Source: Alphaproteobacteria bacterium
Lineage (GTDB): Bacteria; Pseudomonadota; Alphaproteobacteria; Rhizobiales; Aestuariivirgaceae
Direction of reading: 5' to 3'
DNA length: 17,999 nucleotides
NCBI GenBank assembly: GCA_020441605.1
Contig: JAGRLX010000078.1
Location: 1,419 to 19,417, forward strand
Part shown: positions 1 through 8,221 of the stretch, piece by piece
Numbering within the stretch: position 1 is the first letter of the stretch
How the letters are laid out: every line of letters begins with the position of its first letter
Made by a program: the position numbers and the translations under genes
The notes under the pieces: model-generated
Database searches by the model: none
Told to the model about the DNA's origin: nothing
The model's input: the letters and a program-made list of their open reading frames with translations, nothing else

Positions 1-357
1 CCGCGCACCACCGTCGCGGTGCAGGAACTCCGCGAGGCCCGTCTGCCCTATATCGTGGTGCTGACCCATCCGACGACGGGTGGTGTGACGGCTTCCTATG
101 CGATGCTCGGCGACATCCACATCTCCGAGCCTGGCGCCCTGATCGGCTTCGCCGGGCAACGGGTCATCGAGCAGACAATTCGCGAGAAGCTGCCGCCCGG
201 TTTTCAGCGCGCCGAATACCTTCAGGAACATGGTATGGTCGACATGGTCGTGCATCGGCATCAGATGCGCGAGACGTTGTCGCGCATCGTCCGTATCCTG
301 ATGAAAGTGCCGGAACGCGACCTGCCGTCGACGGCGCTGGTAACGATCGAAGGCTGA
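1..357 (+). CDS. accD: Acetyl-CoA carboxylase carboxyltransferase subunit beta, C-terminal part (5' truncated by window)
   Basis: This is the C-terminal 118 residues of the beta subunit of the acetyl-CoA carboxylase carboxyltransferase. With AccA it moves the carboxyl group from carboxybiotin to acetyl-CoA, giving malonyl-CoA for fatty acid synthesis in the cytoplasm. The reading frame is open from base 1 and ends in TGA at 355-357. The segment reading [19 protein letters not shown], followed by [19 protein letters not shown], is near-invariant in the family and belongs to the crotonase-like acyl-CoA fold. The family is about 300 residues long, so roughly 180 residues plus the N-terminal zinc ribbon lie upstream of the window. 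Only two bases separate it from folC. In alphaproteobacteria accD commonly sits between trpA and folC, which supports the assignment. Nothing in the visible part looks damaged. Confidence 0.97.
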   Translation, partial: PRTTVAVQELREARLPYIVVLTHPTTGGVTASYAMLGDIHISEPGALIGFAGQRVIEQTIREKLPPGFQRAEYLQEHGMVDMVVHRHQMRETLSRIVRILMKVPERDLPSTALVTIEG

Positions 358-359
358 TC

Positions 360-1688
360 TTGGCGCTGAGCGACGCGATCCTGACGCGGCTCCTGACGCT
401 GCATCCCAAGATCATCGATCTGAGCCTCGATCGCATGCATCGCATCCTGGCGCGGCTCGGCAATCCGGAACGTCAATTGCCGCCAGTCATCCATGTGGCC
501 GGCACCAACGGCAAGGGCTCCACCCTGGCCTTCCTGCGCCATGTCATGGAGGCCGCCGGGCTCCGCGTTCACGCCTATACGTCGCCGCATCTGGTGCGCT
601 TTCACGAACGTGTGCGGGTGGCCGGCGATCTCATTGCGGAGCCCGATCTAGCGGCACTCCTGGAGGAGTGCGAGATCGCCAATGGCGGCGAGCCCATCAC
701 CTTCTTCGAGATCACCACGGCGGCGGCTTTCCTCGCCTTCAGCCGGACGCCGGCCGACTATCTGTTGCTCGAAGTGGGCCTGGGCGGCCGCCTCGACGCG
801 ACCAATGTGATCGATAGGCCCGCGCTGTCGATCATCACCACCGTCGACTACGACCATCAGCAGTATCTGGGCGAGAGCCTGACGCAGATCGCCCATGAGA
901 AGGCGGGCATCCTGAAGCGCGACGTTGCGGCGGTGATCGGCGTGCAGCCCGACGAGGCCAGGGACGAGATCGAGCGGGTCGCGGATCGGTTGCGCTGCCC
1001 GCTGGCCATCGCCAACCAGGACTGGCAGGCCTTCGAGCAGCATGGACGGCTGGTGTTCCAGGACGAGACCGGTCTCCTCGACCTGCCGATGCCGCAGTTG
1101 AAGGGCCGCCACCAGATCGACAATGCCGGAAACGCCATTGCCGCGCTTCGCCTGCTGGATGACCCGCGCATCGGCGAAGCGCACATGGCGGAGGGAGTGA
1201 AAACCGCATCTTGGCCGGCCCGCATGCAGCGCCTGGGGCCTGGCGCCTTGTGGGACCATGTGCCGGGCGATGCCGAGCTCTGGCTCGACGGCGGACACAA
1301 TGCCTCGGCGGCGCGGGTTCTGGCGCAAGCCTTCTCGGACCTCAATGACCGGCACTCCAGACCGCTGGTACTGGTCTGGGGCATGCTCAATACCAAGGAC
1401 ATCGGCCATTTCATCGCAAGCTTCGCCGGGATCACCAACCGGGTCGTGGCGCTGACAATTCCCGGCGAGGAGAACGCCGTGCCGGCCGAGGTCCTGGCCC
1501 AGGCGGCCCGCGCCCAGGGTCTGTCGGCAGAGACCGCGGTTGACCTGGAGAGCGCGTTGGAACAGGCCGGAATGGTTCGTCCCGCCCCCCGTATCCTGAT
1601 CTGCGGATCGCTTTATCTCGCGGGCAATGTCCTGGCGATGCACGAGAAGACCGAGATGAGCCAGGTGAGCGGCGCCGGACGGCGCTGA
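360..1688 (+). CDS. folC: Bifunctional dihydrofolate synthase / folylpolyglutamate synthase
   Basis: FolC joins L-glutamate to dihydropteroate and then adds further glutamates to folates, using ATP, in the cytoplasm. The 442-residue product has the usual family length. The P-loop GTNGKGS is at residues 48-54. The family motif YTSPHLVRFHERV is near residues 73-85, LEVGLGGRLDATN is near 137-149, the HEKAGI motif is near 179-184, and the C-terminal Mur-ligase-type LDGGHN is near 309-314. The start is a TTG at 360. It is supported by GAAGG seven bases upstream, inside the end of accD, and by the next in-frame ATG falling well inside the conserved N-terminus. It is probably co-transcribed with accD (2-base gap). 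It ends 10 bases from the convergent rhaI stop, with no recognisable terminator between them. Confidence 0.97.
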   Translation: MALSDAILTRLLTLHPKIIDLSLDRMHRILARLGNPERQLPPVIHVAGTNGKGSTLAFLRHVMEAAGLRVHAYTSPHLVRFHERVRVAGDLIAEPDLAALLEECEIANGGEPITFFEITTAAAFLAFSRTPADYLLLEVGLGGRLDATNVIDRPALSIITTVDYDHQQYLGESLTQIAHEKAGILKRDVAAVIGVQPDEARDEIERVADRLRCPLAIANQDWQAFEQHGRLVFQDETGLLDLPMPQLKGRHQIDNAGNAIAALRLLDDPRIGEAHMAEGVKTASWPARMQRLGPGALWDHVPGDAELWLDGGHNASAARVLAQAFSDLNDRHSRPLVLVWGMLNTKDIGHFIASFAGITNRVVALTIPGEENAVPAEVLAQAARAQGLSAETAVDLESALEQAGMVRPAPRILICGSLYLAGNVLAMHEKTEMSQVSGAGRR

Positions 1689-1698
1689 TCGGCCTCGA

Positions 1699-2991
1699 TC
1701 ACACGATGCCCGCGGCGGTTCCTTCCACTGGCGGGCGCTCAGCGGTCTTGGCAGCCCGATAGCCGCTTGCCCGGTAGACGGCGATCGGGTCCACGGCGCC
1801 ACCCTTGCGGCGCCGAGCCTCGGCCAGGATGGGGGAGACATCGGTGATGAAGGCCTGCTTCACCAGCCTGTGCCCCAGCATCACGTCGTTTTCATCCTGG
1901 GCCGCGGTGAGAGCCGCACGATCGATGAGCGCAGCCTGGATGAAGGCGCGCTGGATTTCGACCGCCGACGACATGAGGCTTTCGATTGGATCGGTCACGT
2001 TGTGCGACTGGTCGATCATGTAGGCTGGCGCGAAGCCTTCCGCCTTGCGCAGTTCGGCATCGACCAGTTCATTGAACACCAGGAACAGCCGGAAGGGATC
2101 GATCGCACCGGAGTCGAGGTCGTCATCACCATATTTGGAATCGTTGAAATGGAAGCCCGCGAGCCGCTTGGCGCGGATCAGCCGGGCAACGATCTGCTCG
2201 ATATTGGTGTTCGGCGCGTGGTGGCCGAGATCGACGAGACATCTGGCCTTGGGCCCAAGTTCCAGCGCCGCCATGAGGTTTGAGCCCCAGTCGGAAATAA
2301 CCGTCGAGTAGAAGGCCGGCTCGTAGAGCTTGTGCTCGAGGAACACCAGCCAGTTCTTCGGCAGGGCATCGTAAATCACCTGCAGCGACGCGATGTAGCG
2401 GTCGAAGGCGGCGTTGAGGTTGGACTGGCCCGGGAAGTTGGAACCATCGGCGATCCACACGGTGAGCGCCGTCGAGCCGAGTTTTTGGCCGATCTCGATG
2501 CATTCGAGATTGTGTTCCACCGCCTGCCGGCGGGTGCCACCGTCGGCATGGGTGAGTGAGCCGAACTTGTAGGACAGGCGCTGATCCTTCTGGTCCTGGA
2601 ATGTGTTGGAGTTCACCGCGTCGAAACCCAGCGCATGGGAGGCCGCTTCCTGCCGCAGCGCGTTGTAGTCGGCCACCTTGTCCCACGGGAAATGCGGTGA
2701 GACATTGGGGGTGACGCGCGTCAACTGGTTGATGACCCCGCAATCTTCCAGCTTGTCATGGATGTGCCGTGGCTCGCCCGGTCCGGGAAAGCGCGCAAAT
2801 CGTGTGCCTCCCGTGCCCACGCCCCAGGTTGGCACGGCCACCGCGAAGGCCATGGCGCGCTCGGTCATCGCCTCGATGGAGATGCCCCGCCTCGCTAACT
2901 GACGGCCAAGCGCATCATAGTCTTCGGCCAGTGCGTCGTTCCGTCTCGCATTCTCGCTCCCGATGATATCGGCGGTGATCGCGAAGCTCAT
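1699..2991 (-). CDS. rhaI: L-rhamnose isomerase, Pseudomonas stutzeri / rhizobial type
   Basis: This enzyme interconverts L-rhamnose and L-rhamnulose, the first intracellular step of rhamnose catabolism. It is a xylose-isomerase-like TIM barrel with divalent metals. The 430-residue length equals that of the P. stutzeri enzyme. The metal ligands I recall for that enzyme fall at identical numbers here: E219 (in FLEHK), D254 (in VDLGHH), H281 (in GFHFND) and D327 (in MIDQSH), with H257, D289 and D291 also present for the second metal. It belongs to the RhaI family of rhizobia rather than the E. coli RhaA family. Its ATG follows the rhaD stop by four bases, and an AGGTGA ribosome site lies at the end of rhaD, so the two are translationally close. 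It is the last gene of the operon and converges on folC. Some relatives accept other aldoses, so the rhamnose specificity rests on the operon context. Confidence 0.94.
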   Translation of the reverse strand: MSFAITADIIGSENARRNDALAEDYDALGRQLARRGISIEAMTERAMAFAVAVPTWGVGTGGTRFARFPGPGEPRHIHDKLEDCGVINQLTRVTPNVSPHFPWDKVADYNALRQEAASHALGFDAVNSNTFQDQKDQRLSYKFGSLTHADGGTRRQAVEHNLECIEIGQKLGSTALTVWIADGSNFPGQSNLNAAFDRYIASLQVIYDALPKNWLVFLEHKLYEPAFYSTVISDWGSNLMAALELGPKARCLVDLGHHAPNTNIEQIVARLIRAKRLAGFHFNDSKYGDDDLDSGAIDPFRLFLVFNELVDAELRKAEGFAPAYMIDQSHNVTDPIESLMSSAVEIQRAFIQAALIDRAALTAAQDENDVMLGHRLVKQAFITDVSPILAEARRRKGGAVDPIAVYRASGYRAAKTAERPPVEGTAAGIV

Positions 2992-2995
2992 GACA

Positions 2996-5065
2996 TCACC
3001 TCGTGAACGATGCGATGTGGCCTGCGTCGACGTTCAGGATATTGCCTGTCGACTTGAAGGATGCATCGGAGGCAAAGAAATAGACCGCCTCGGCGATATC
3101 CTCGGGAAACACCGAACGCTGCAGCAAGGAGCGCTTGCGGTAGTGTTCCTCGAGTTCATCCGGCCTGATCTTGAGCGATTCCGCGCGGCTCATGCGGAAG
3201 TCGCCCGACATGAGCTTCGAACCCCGCAACACGGCGTCGGGGTTCACGGTATTGACGCGGATACCGTGTGGAGCGCCTTCGGCCGCCATGACGCGGCCCA
3301 GATGGATTTCGGCGGCCTTGAAGGCGCCGTAAGCCGATGTGCCGGGCGAAGCCACCATGCCGTTCTTTGACGCGATGATGATGATCGATCCGCCCAGCGC
3401 CTGGCGCTTCATGATCCGGTAGCCCTCACGGCCGACGAGGAAATAGCCGGTGCCGAGGATCGCCATCTGCTTGTTCCAGATCTCGATGGTCGTGTCCTCG
3501 AAGGGAGCGGGAATGGCGATGCCGGCGTTGTTTACGATGATGTCGACGCCGCCGAAGCGCGCCACCGTATCCTCGAAGCCCTTCACGATGGCGTCTTCGC
3601 TGGTGACGTCCATCCGGACGGCAAGCACATTGTCCTTGCCATGGGCCTTGGCGAATTGCGCCGAAGTTTCCTCGAGTGCGCGCTCATCGATATCTGCCAG
3701 CGTCACGCAGGCGCCCTCGGCGAGGAGCTTCCGGGCAATGGCGGCGCCGATGCCATTGGCGCCACCGGTCACCAGGGCAATTCGACCCTGGAGCGAGCGC
3801 GGCTTCGGCATCCGGGCGAGCTTGGCCTCTTCAAGCAACCAGTACTCGATGTTGAAAGCCTCCTGTTCGGGCAGTCCGACATAGGCCGAAACACCCGACG
3901 CGCCGCGCATGACATTGATGGCATTCACGTAGAATTCCGAGGCGATGCGCGCTGTCGCCTTGTCCTTGGCGAAGGACAGCATGCCGACGCGCGGAACGAG
4001 GTAGATCACCGCGTTCGGATCGCGGATGGCCGGCGAATCCGGATGCTTGCAGCGCTCGTAATAGGCGGCGTAGCCGGCGCGGTAATCCTCGATAAGCCGG
4101 TCGAGTGCGGCGCCATCGGCATCGTGCGGCACGATCAGCGGCCTGATCTTGGTACGCAGGAAATGATCGGGGCAGGACGTGCCGAGTGGCGCGAGGGCCT
4201 CAAGCGCGTTCGAGTTCACGAACTCCAGGACTTCGGGCGAATCGACGAAATGTCCGACCTTGTACTCGTGCTTCGAGATGCGTCCGCGAATCTCGGGCAT
4301 CATGCGCAGCGCCACGGCACGGCGATCGCCATCGGACAGCGACGGCACCTTTTCACCCTTGAAGGCCGGCTTCTGGCGGTTGCCTTCCAACCACACCGCG
4401 GTCTTGTTGATGATGCGCAGCGTCGTGTCGTAGCATTCCCGCGAGCTGCGGCCCCAGGTGAACAGACCGTGGCTGCCGAGCACGACGCCGACGAAATGGG
4501 GATTGGCCTTGGCCATCTCGCCAAGCTTGATTCCGAGGTCGATGCCGGGACGCTGCCATGGCAGATAGCCCATCTCCTCACCGAAGATTTCCCTGGTCAG
4601 CCGCTCGGAGTCCTGCGATGCGGCGATGGCGATGACCGCATCGGAATGAACGTGGTCGACATGCGCATAAGGCACATAGCCATGCAGACAGGTGTCGATC
4701 GAAGGCGCACGCGGATTGAGGTCGAAGATGCAATGGTTGAGCGCATGCACCATCGCGTCCTCCTGGTCGAGGCTGTTGTAGAGACCCTTGAGGGACTCGA
4801 GCCGATCCATGTAGAGCGTCGCGAATCCGTCGAGCTTCATTGACCCGATATCGCCACCGGAGCCCTTGACCCAGAGTACCGTGGCATCCTGTCCGGTCAG
4901 CGGATCCTTCATCACGACCTTGGCCGAGGTATTGCCGCCGCCGAAATTGGTGATGCGCAAGTCCGCGCCCAGCAGGTTGGAACGATAGAGGAGCAGCCCC
5001 GGCTCATCGAGGGCGGCAGCCTTGGCATCATCCCACAGGGACGGAACGGTCACGGAATTGGTCAT
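2996..5065 (-). CDS. rhaD: Bifunctional rhamnulose-1-phosphate aldolase / short-chain dehydrogenase
   Basis: This is a two-domain cytoplasmic enzyme of 689 residues. The N-terminal class II aldolase domain (about 15-390) carries the GSGGDIGSMK stretch (68-77), histidines 135, 138 and 140 in the AHVDHVHSD segment, and H199 in GSHGLF, which are candidate metal ligands. The C-terminal SDR domain (about 426-689) has the NAD-binding TGGANGIG (433-440), NNAG (512-515) and the catalytic Ser566, Tyr579 and Lys583. In this family the aldolase half splits rhamnulose-1-phosphate to dihydroxyacetone phosphate and L-lactaldehyde. The dehydrogenase half is thought to act on lactaldehyde. The open frame runs 348 bases further upstream, into the rhaS gene. 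I chose the ATG at 5065 because the family begins there (MTNSV...), GAGAG precedes it, and the extra residues are arginine-rich shadow sequence. The gene follows rhaS after a 68-base gap holding a stem-loop. Confidence 0.94.
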   Translation of the reverse strand: MTNSVTVPSLWDDAKAAALDEPGLLLYRSNLLGADLRITNFGGGNTSAKVVMKDPLTGQDATVLWVKGSGGDIGSMKLDGFATLYMDRLESLKGLYNSLDQEDAMVHALNHCIFDLNPRAPSIDTCLHGYVPYAHVDHVHSDAVIAIAASQDSERLTREIFGEEMGYLPWQRPGIDLGIKLGEMAKANPHFVGVVLGSHGLFTWGRSSRECYDTTLRIINKTAVWLEGNRQKPAFKGEKVPSLSDGDRRAVALRMMPEIRGRISKHEYKVGHFVDSPEVLEFVNSNALEALAPLGTSCPDHFLRTKIRPLIVPHDADGAALDRLIEDYRAGYAAYYERCKHPDSPAIRDPNAVIYLVPRVGMLSFAKDKATARIASEFYVNAINVMRGASGVSAYVGLPEQEAFNIEYWLLEEAKLARMPKPRSLQGRIALVTGGANGIGAAIARKLLAEGACVTLADIDERALEETSAQFAKAHGKDNVLAVRMDVTSEDAIVKGFEDTVARFGGVDIIVNNAGIAIPAPFEDTTIEIWNKQMAILGTGYFLVGREGYRIMKRQALGGSIIIIASKNGMVASPGTSAYGAFKAAEIHLGRVMAAEGAPHGIRVNTVNPDAVLRGSKLMSGDFRMSRAESLKIRPDELEEHYRKRSLLQRSVFPEDIAEAVYFFASDASFKSTGNILNVDAGHIASFTR

Positions 5066-5091
5066 GTCACTCTCACACTGCTGTCGTAGGT

Positions 5092-5120
5092 GGCGCGCCA
5101 GCCCTGAGGGCTGACGCGCC
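5092..5120 (-). other. Stem-loop between rhaS and rhaD (mRNA stabiliser or attenuator candidate)
   Basis: On the plus strand the arms GGCGCGCCAGCCC (5092-5104) and GGGCTGACGCGCC (5108-5120) are complementary except for one position, and the loop is three bases. In the rhamnose mRNA, read on the minus strand, the hairpin starts 13 bases after the rhaS stop. No U-run follows it, so it is not a standard intrinsic terminator. Such elements after binding-protein genes often protect the 3' end of the upstream message and reduce downstream expression. That role is inferred here. Confidence 0.65.
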
Positions 5121-5133
5121 GGGTTGGGAAAGA

Positions 5134-6240
5134 TCAGAAGTCGAACTGGTCGATGTTGTCCTTGTTGAAGACATAGGGCGCGCCAAGCAGGATCTCCGAA
5201 CCATTGATGACCTGGAGCTCGCCGAGCTTGCCGGCCTTCACCGAGGTGGCGCCAGCCTGCAGCGTGCCGTCGGCCACGGCCCGCAGAACCTGCATCGCCG
5301 CGTAGCCGAGGTCGACCGGATTCCACAGAACAACCGACTTCACGCAATCGGCCTTCACATAGGGCTTCATGGCATTGGGGGTGGCGAGGCCTACGACGGC
5401 GATCTTGCCGCACTGGCTGGCCTGAGTCACGGCTTCCGCGGATGCCGGGGTTGCCACCGAGGTCATGCCGAAGATGCCCTTGAGTTCATCGCCATACTTG
5501 TTGATGAGCGTGGAGGCCTGGTTGAAGGACAGGTTGTTGTCTTCCTGGGCTTCGACGGTTTCCAGCCACTTCATGTTGGGATGGCAGGACGCGGCATAGG
5601 CCGCCATTTCGGCGATCCAGCGCGCCTGGTTGGGCGTGGTGAACGTGGAGGTGACGATGGCGAAGGCGCCATCCTCGCCGATTTCAGCCGCCATGTTGTC
5701 GACCAGCGACTTGGCGATGCCGTTGAATTCGGCCTGGTTCACGAACCACTGCCGCGCGTCGGGCTGCGAGTTCGCGTCGTAGCCCACCACATTGATGCCC
5801 TTGTCCAGCGCCTTCTTCAACACCGGCGCAATGGCCACCGGGTCGTTGGCGGCAAAGAGAATGCCGTCGACGCCACTGGTGATGTAGTTGTCGATGAAGG
5901 TGATCTGCTCATCGATATTGGCTTTTGTCGGTCCGTCAGTCTTGGCGTCGACATTGCCGAGTTCGGTGGCCGCGTCGGCGATGCCCTTGGACGTGGCGTT
6001 GAAGTAGCCGATGCCGATCAGCTTCGGAATGTCCACCACGGTGATCTTCTTGCCGGCGCGGTCGGGGGCACTGGTCGGCGAGCCGCCGTCATAGGGTTTG
6101 GCCACGGCCGCTCCGGGTGTGCCGTCGCAGGCGAGCGGGTTGGTCGGCAGGTCATCGCCGCCAGTCCAGGCCGAGGCGGCAAAGGCCGAGCCGGTCATCA
6201 GACCGAGGCTGACGATGACGCCCATTGTCAATTTCTTCAT
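5134..6240 (-). CDS. rhaS: Sugar ABC transporter periplasmic substrate-binding protein (rhamnose)
   Basis: This 368-residue protein is the periplasmic receptor of the importer, of the type 1 periplasmic-binding-protein fold (ribose/galactose-binding type). A signal peptide is visible: MKK, a hydrophobic core to about residue 17, then SAFA with likely cleavage after residue 21. The fold begins near residue 64 (KKITVVDIPK). The segment ANIDEQITFIDNYITSGVDGILFAANDP is typical of sugar receptors of this class. About 40 residues rich in Gly, Pro and Asp, with one cysteine, lie between the signal peptide and the fold, more than I expect for RhaS proteins. The start has AGGAG about eight bases upstream. 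Stem-loops lie on both sides of the gene. The rhamnose assignment rests on the operon; the sequence alone shows a sugar-type receptor. I therefore use the symbol rhaS with moderate confidence. Confidence 0.85.
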   Translation of the reverse strand: MKKLTMGVIVSLGLMTGSAFAASAWTGGDDLPTNPLACDGTPGAAVAKPYDGGSPTSAPDRAGKKITVVDIPKLIGIGYFNATSKGIADAATELGNVDAKTDGPTKANIDEQITFIDNYITSGVDGILFAANDPVAIAPVLKKALDKGINVVGYDANSQPDARQWFVNQAEFNGIAKSLVDNMAAEIGEDGAFAIVTSTFTTPNQARWIAEMAAYAASCHPNMKWLETVEAQEDNNLSFNQASTLINKYGDELKGIFGMTSVATPASAEAVTQASQCGKIAVVGLATPNAMKPYVKADCVKSVVLWNPVDLGYAAMQVLRAVADGTLQAGATSVKAGKLGELQVINGSEILLGAPYVFNKDNIDQFDF

Positions 6241-6258
6241 TTCAGTCGCTCCTTGCTA

Positions 6259-6289
6259 TGTCCGGGCCAGCAGGCGGATGGCCGGGACA
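6259..6289 (-). other. Stem-loop between rhaQ and rhaS
   Basis: On the plus strand the arms TGTCCGGGCCA (6259-6269) and TGGCCGGGACA (6279-6289) pair over 11 positions with one mismatch in the middle (G opposite G) and a nine-base loop. It occupies the 62-base gap between the rhaQ stop and the rhaS start, and ends about 18 bases before the rhaS ATG. It has no U-run. It may separate the membrane-component part of the message from the highly expressed binding-protein part, or be a processing site. This is inference from position. Confidence 0.45.
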
Positions 6290-6302
6290 GGTCCTCCCAG
6301 AC

Positions 6303-7244
6303 TCAGCCGCCTCTGTTTCTGTCGAAAATTGCGCCCATGAGAATAGCGGCGATCAGCACCACGCCGATCACCACGATCGTACCGTCGCCCTTGACGCCCG
6401 ACAGCGCCAATCCGTTCTTCAGGGCCTGGATCAGGATCAGGCCCAGTGCCGTTCCGACAATGGTTCCCTTGCCGCCGAAGATGCTTGTGCCGCCCAGCAC
6501 CACGCCGGTGATGACATCCAGTTCGAGGCCGGTTCCCATGTCCGACCGGGTGGTGGTCACGCGCGACACGAAGACGATCGCCGCGACCGCAGAAAGAAAC
6601 CCCGCCGCCGTGTAGATCCACAGCTTGGTGGCATTGACCCGGATGCCCGAAAAGCGCGCCGCCGTCTCATTGGCGCCAATGGCATAGGTTGCCCGGCCGA
6701 AGGGGGTCATGCCGAGAATGATCGCGGCGACGATGGTGGCGGCCCCGAGCAGCCAAAGCTGGAAGGGAACCCCAAGCACCTCGCCCTGGCCGAAGAAGAA
6801 GAACCATTCGGGATAACCGCGCACAGACCGGGCCTGGCTGATGCCCTCGGCCAGGCCGCGGTAGAGCGCCAGTGTCGCAAGCGTGGCGATCAATGGCGGC
6901 ACGCTGAAGCGGGTGATGATGAGGCCGTTGCCAAAGCCGGCCAGAGTTCCGCTGGCGATGGCCGCGGCCATGGCGAGCGGGATCGGCAGGCCCAGCGATT
7001 GCCAGTAGATGCCGAACAGGATGGCCGTCAGTCCGAGGATCGAGCCAACCGAGAGATCGATGCCCCCGGTGACAATCACGAAGGTCATGGCGAGCGCCAC
7101 GAGACCCACTTCCGACATGAGCCGTCCCTGGTTCAGCAGGTTGTCGACGGTGAAGAACTTGTCGGACAGCATGGCGAGAATGAGCAACGCCAGTGCAGTG
7201 AGGATGGCGAGAATGGTCTCATGGCGAAGAAGGCGCGACGTCAT
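6303..7244 (-). CDS. rhaQ: Sugar ABC transporter permease (rhamnose importer, second permease)
   Basis: This is a 313-residue inner-membrane permease of the RbsC/BPD_transp_2 type. It has about eight to ten hydrophobic segments and the hallmark TGGIDLSVGS motif at residues 59-68. With the permease encoded just upstream it should form a heterodimeric channel energised by RhaT. The ATG at 7244 overlaps the stop of the preceding permease gene by four bases (ATGA), which implies translational coupling and fixes the start. The pairing LGGTSIFGGKGTIVGTALG near the C-terminus is also typical of the family. The two permeases are paralogues of each other. Which of the two deserves the name rhaP or rhaQ is taken from the R. 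leguminosarum order T-P-Q and is not determined by sequence features. Confidence 0.88.
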   Translation of the reverse strand: MTSRLLRHETILAILTALALLILAMLSDKFFTVDNLLNQGRLMSEVGLVALAMTFVIVTGGIDLSVGSILGLTAILFGIYWQSLGLPIPLAMAAAIASGTLAGFGNGLIITRFSVPPLIATLATLALYRGLAEGISQARSVRGYPEWFFFFGQGEVLGVPFQLWLLGAATIVAAIILGMTPFGRATYAIGANETAARFSGIRVNATKLWIYTAAGFLSAVAAIVFVSRVTTTRSDMGTGLELDVITGVVLGGTSIFGGKGTIVGTALGLILIQALKNGLALSGVKGDGTIVVIGVVLIAAILMGAIFDRNRGG

Positions 7245-8221
7245 CTGGCCCTCCGGCGGCGGATCATGTCGGCGAGGACCGTTGCGAGGATCATCAGGCC
7301 AAGCACCGCGCGCAGCCAGTATGCCGAAACGTTGAGGAAGATGAGGGCAGAGCCGATGCAGGCGAAAAGGATGGCGGCAAGCGTCGATCCGATGACCGTG
7401 CCGGTGCCGCCCAGAATGGAGACGCCACCGATCACGGAGGCGGTGATGACGGTGAGTTCGAGATTGGGCGGCACGGTCGACTGGATCACCTGCAGCTGGG
7501 TGGCGAAGAGAATGCCGGCGATGCCTGCGAACATGCCATGCAGCGCGAAGACGCCGACCACCGTGCGCTCGGGATTGAGGCCCGCGGCCCGCGCTGCCTC
7601 ACTATTTCCGCCGACAGCATAGATCGCCCGGCCAAAATTCGTATAGCGCATGAACACGGCAGCGGCGATGGTCAGCACGACCATGAAATAGACCGACGAC
7701 GGAATGCCGAAGAGGCGCATCTGGGCGATCATGAAGCCTGGCGGCATGTCGCTGATCCACGATCCGCCGGTGGCGCTGATCAGCCCGCCCTTGAGGATCG
7801 ACAGCATGCCGAGCGTCACCACAATCGATGGAATGCGGGTATAGGCCACCAGCGCGCCGACCCCGGCATTGACAGCCATGCCGAAGAGGATGGGGACGAG
7901 CCAGGCGATCCAGATGGGATAGCCCGACACCGCGAGCGTGCCTGCGATGGTGGCGATGACACCGATGAGCGAACCTACCGATACGTCGATGTGGCCCGAG
8001 ATGATCACCATGGTCATGCCGATGGCCGCCACCGCGATATAGGCGTTGCCGGCAAAGATCGTATTGATGTTGTTGTCGGAGAGAAACCGCGGGTTGACGA
8101 AACCCACCACGACGAAGAGTGCTGCGATCGACAGGAACACGACGATCTCCTGACCGTAGCCGCTGATGAAGCGTTGCAGGTTGCTGCGTCCGGGAGACAT
8201 GGCTGAGGCCTCCGCGCTCAT
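7241..8221 (-). CDS. rhaP: Sugar ABC transporter permease (rhamnose importer, first permease)
   Basis: This is a 326-residue integral inner-membrane permease of the RbsC type. A short cytoplasmic N-terminus precedes a first membrane segment at about residues 26-42 (EIVVFLSIAALFVVVGF). The conserved SGHIDVSVGS motif is at residues 75-84, and GGVSILGGTGTVIGSTL is near the C-terminus. Its ATG at 8221 overlaps the rhaT stop by four bases (ATGA). A second in-frame ATG at 8200 (MSPGRSN) is possible, but the overlap favours 8221. Its own stop overlaps the start of rhaQ in the same way, so rhaT, rhaP and rhaQ form one coupled unit. The substrate is inferred to be L-rhamnose from the adjacent isomerase and aldolase. 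Confidence 0.88.
   Translation of the reverse strand: MSAEASAMSPGRSNLQRFISGYGQEIVVFLSIAALFVVVGFVNPRFLSDNNINTIFAGNAYIAVAAIGMTMVIISGHIDVSVGSLIGVIATIAGTLAVSGYPIWIAWLVPILFGMAVNAGVGALVAYTRIPSIVVTLGMLSILKGGLISATGGSWISDMPPGFMIAQMRLFGIPSSVYFMVVLTIAAAVFMRYTNFGRAIYAVGGNSEAARAAGLNPERTVVGVFALHGMFAGIAGILFATQLQVIQSTVPPNLELTVITASVIGGVSILGGTGTVIGSTLAAILFACIGSALIFLNVSAYWLRAVLGLMILATVLADMIRRRRAR

Noticed and set aside
648..1841. Long open frame antisense to folC.
   Set aside because: GC-rich third positions on the real gene keep the antisense frame open; no recognisable domain, while FolC is unambiguous.
3641..4843. Long open frame antisense to rhaD.
   Set aside because: Shadow of the aldolase/SDR gene; low-complexity composition and no ribosome site.
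5092..5120. Intrinsic terminator after rhaS.
   Set aside because: The hairpin is strong but no U-run follows it on the transcribed strand, and rhaD and rhaI downstream belong to the same pathway.
5066..5413. An upstream extension of rhaD giving an 805-residue product.
   Set aside because: It overlaps the 3' end of rhaS in another frame, is arginine-rich like other shadow frames, and removes the fit to the family start at 5065.
6225..7622. Long open frame on the + strand across the permease genes.
   Set aside because: Composition (His, Asp, Arg, Gly rich) is that of a shadow frame, and it spans two well-supported genes on the other strand.
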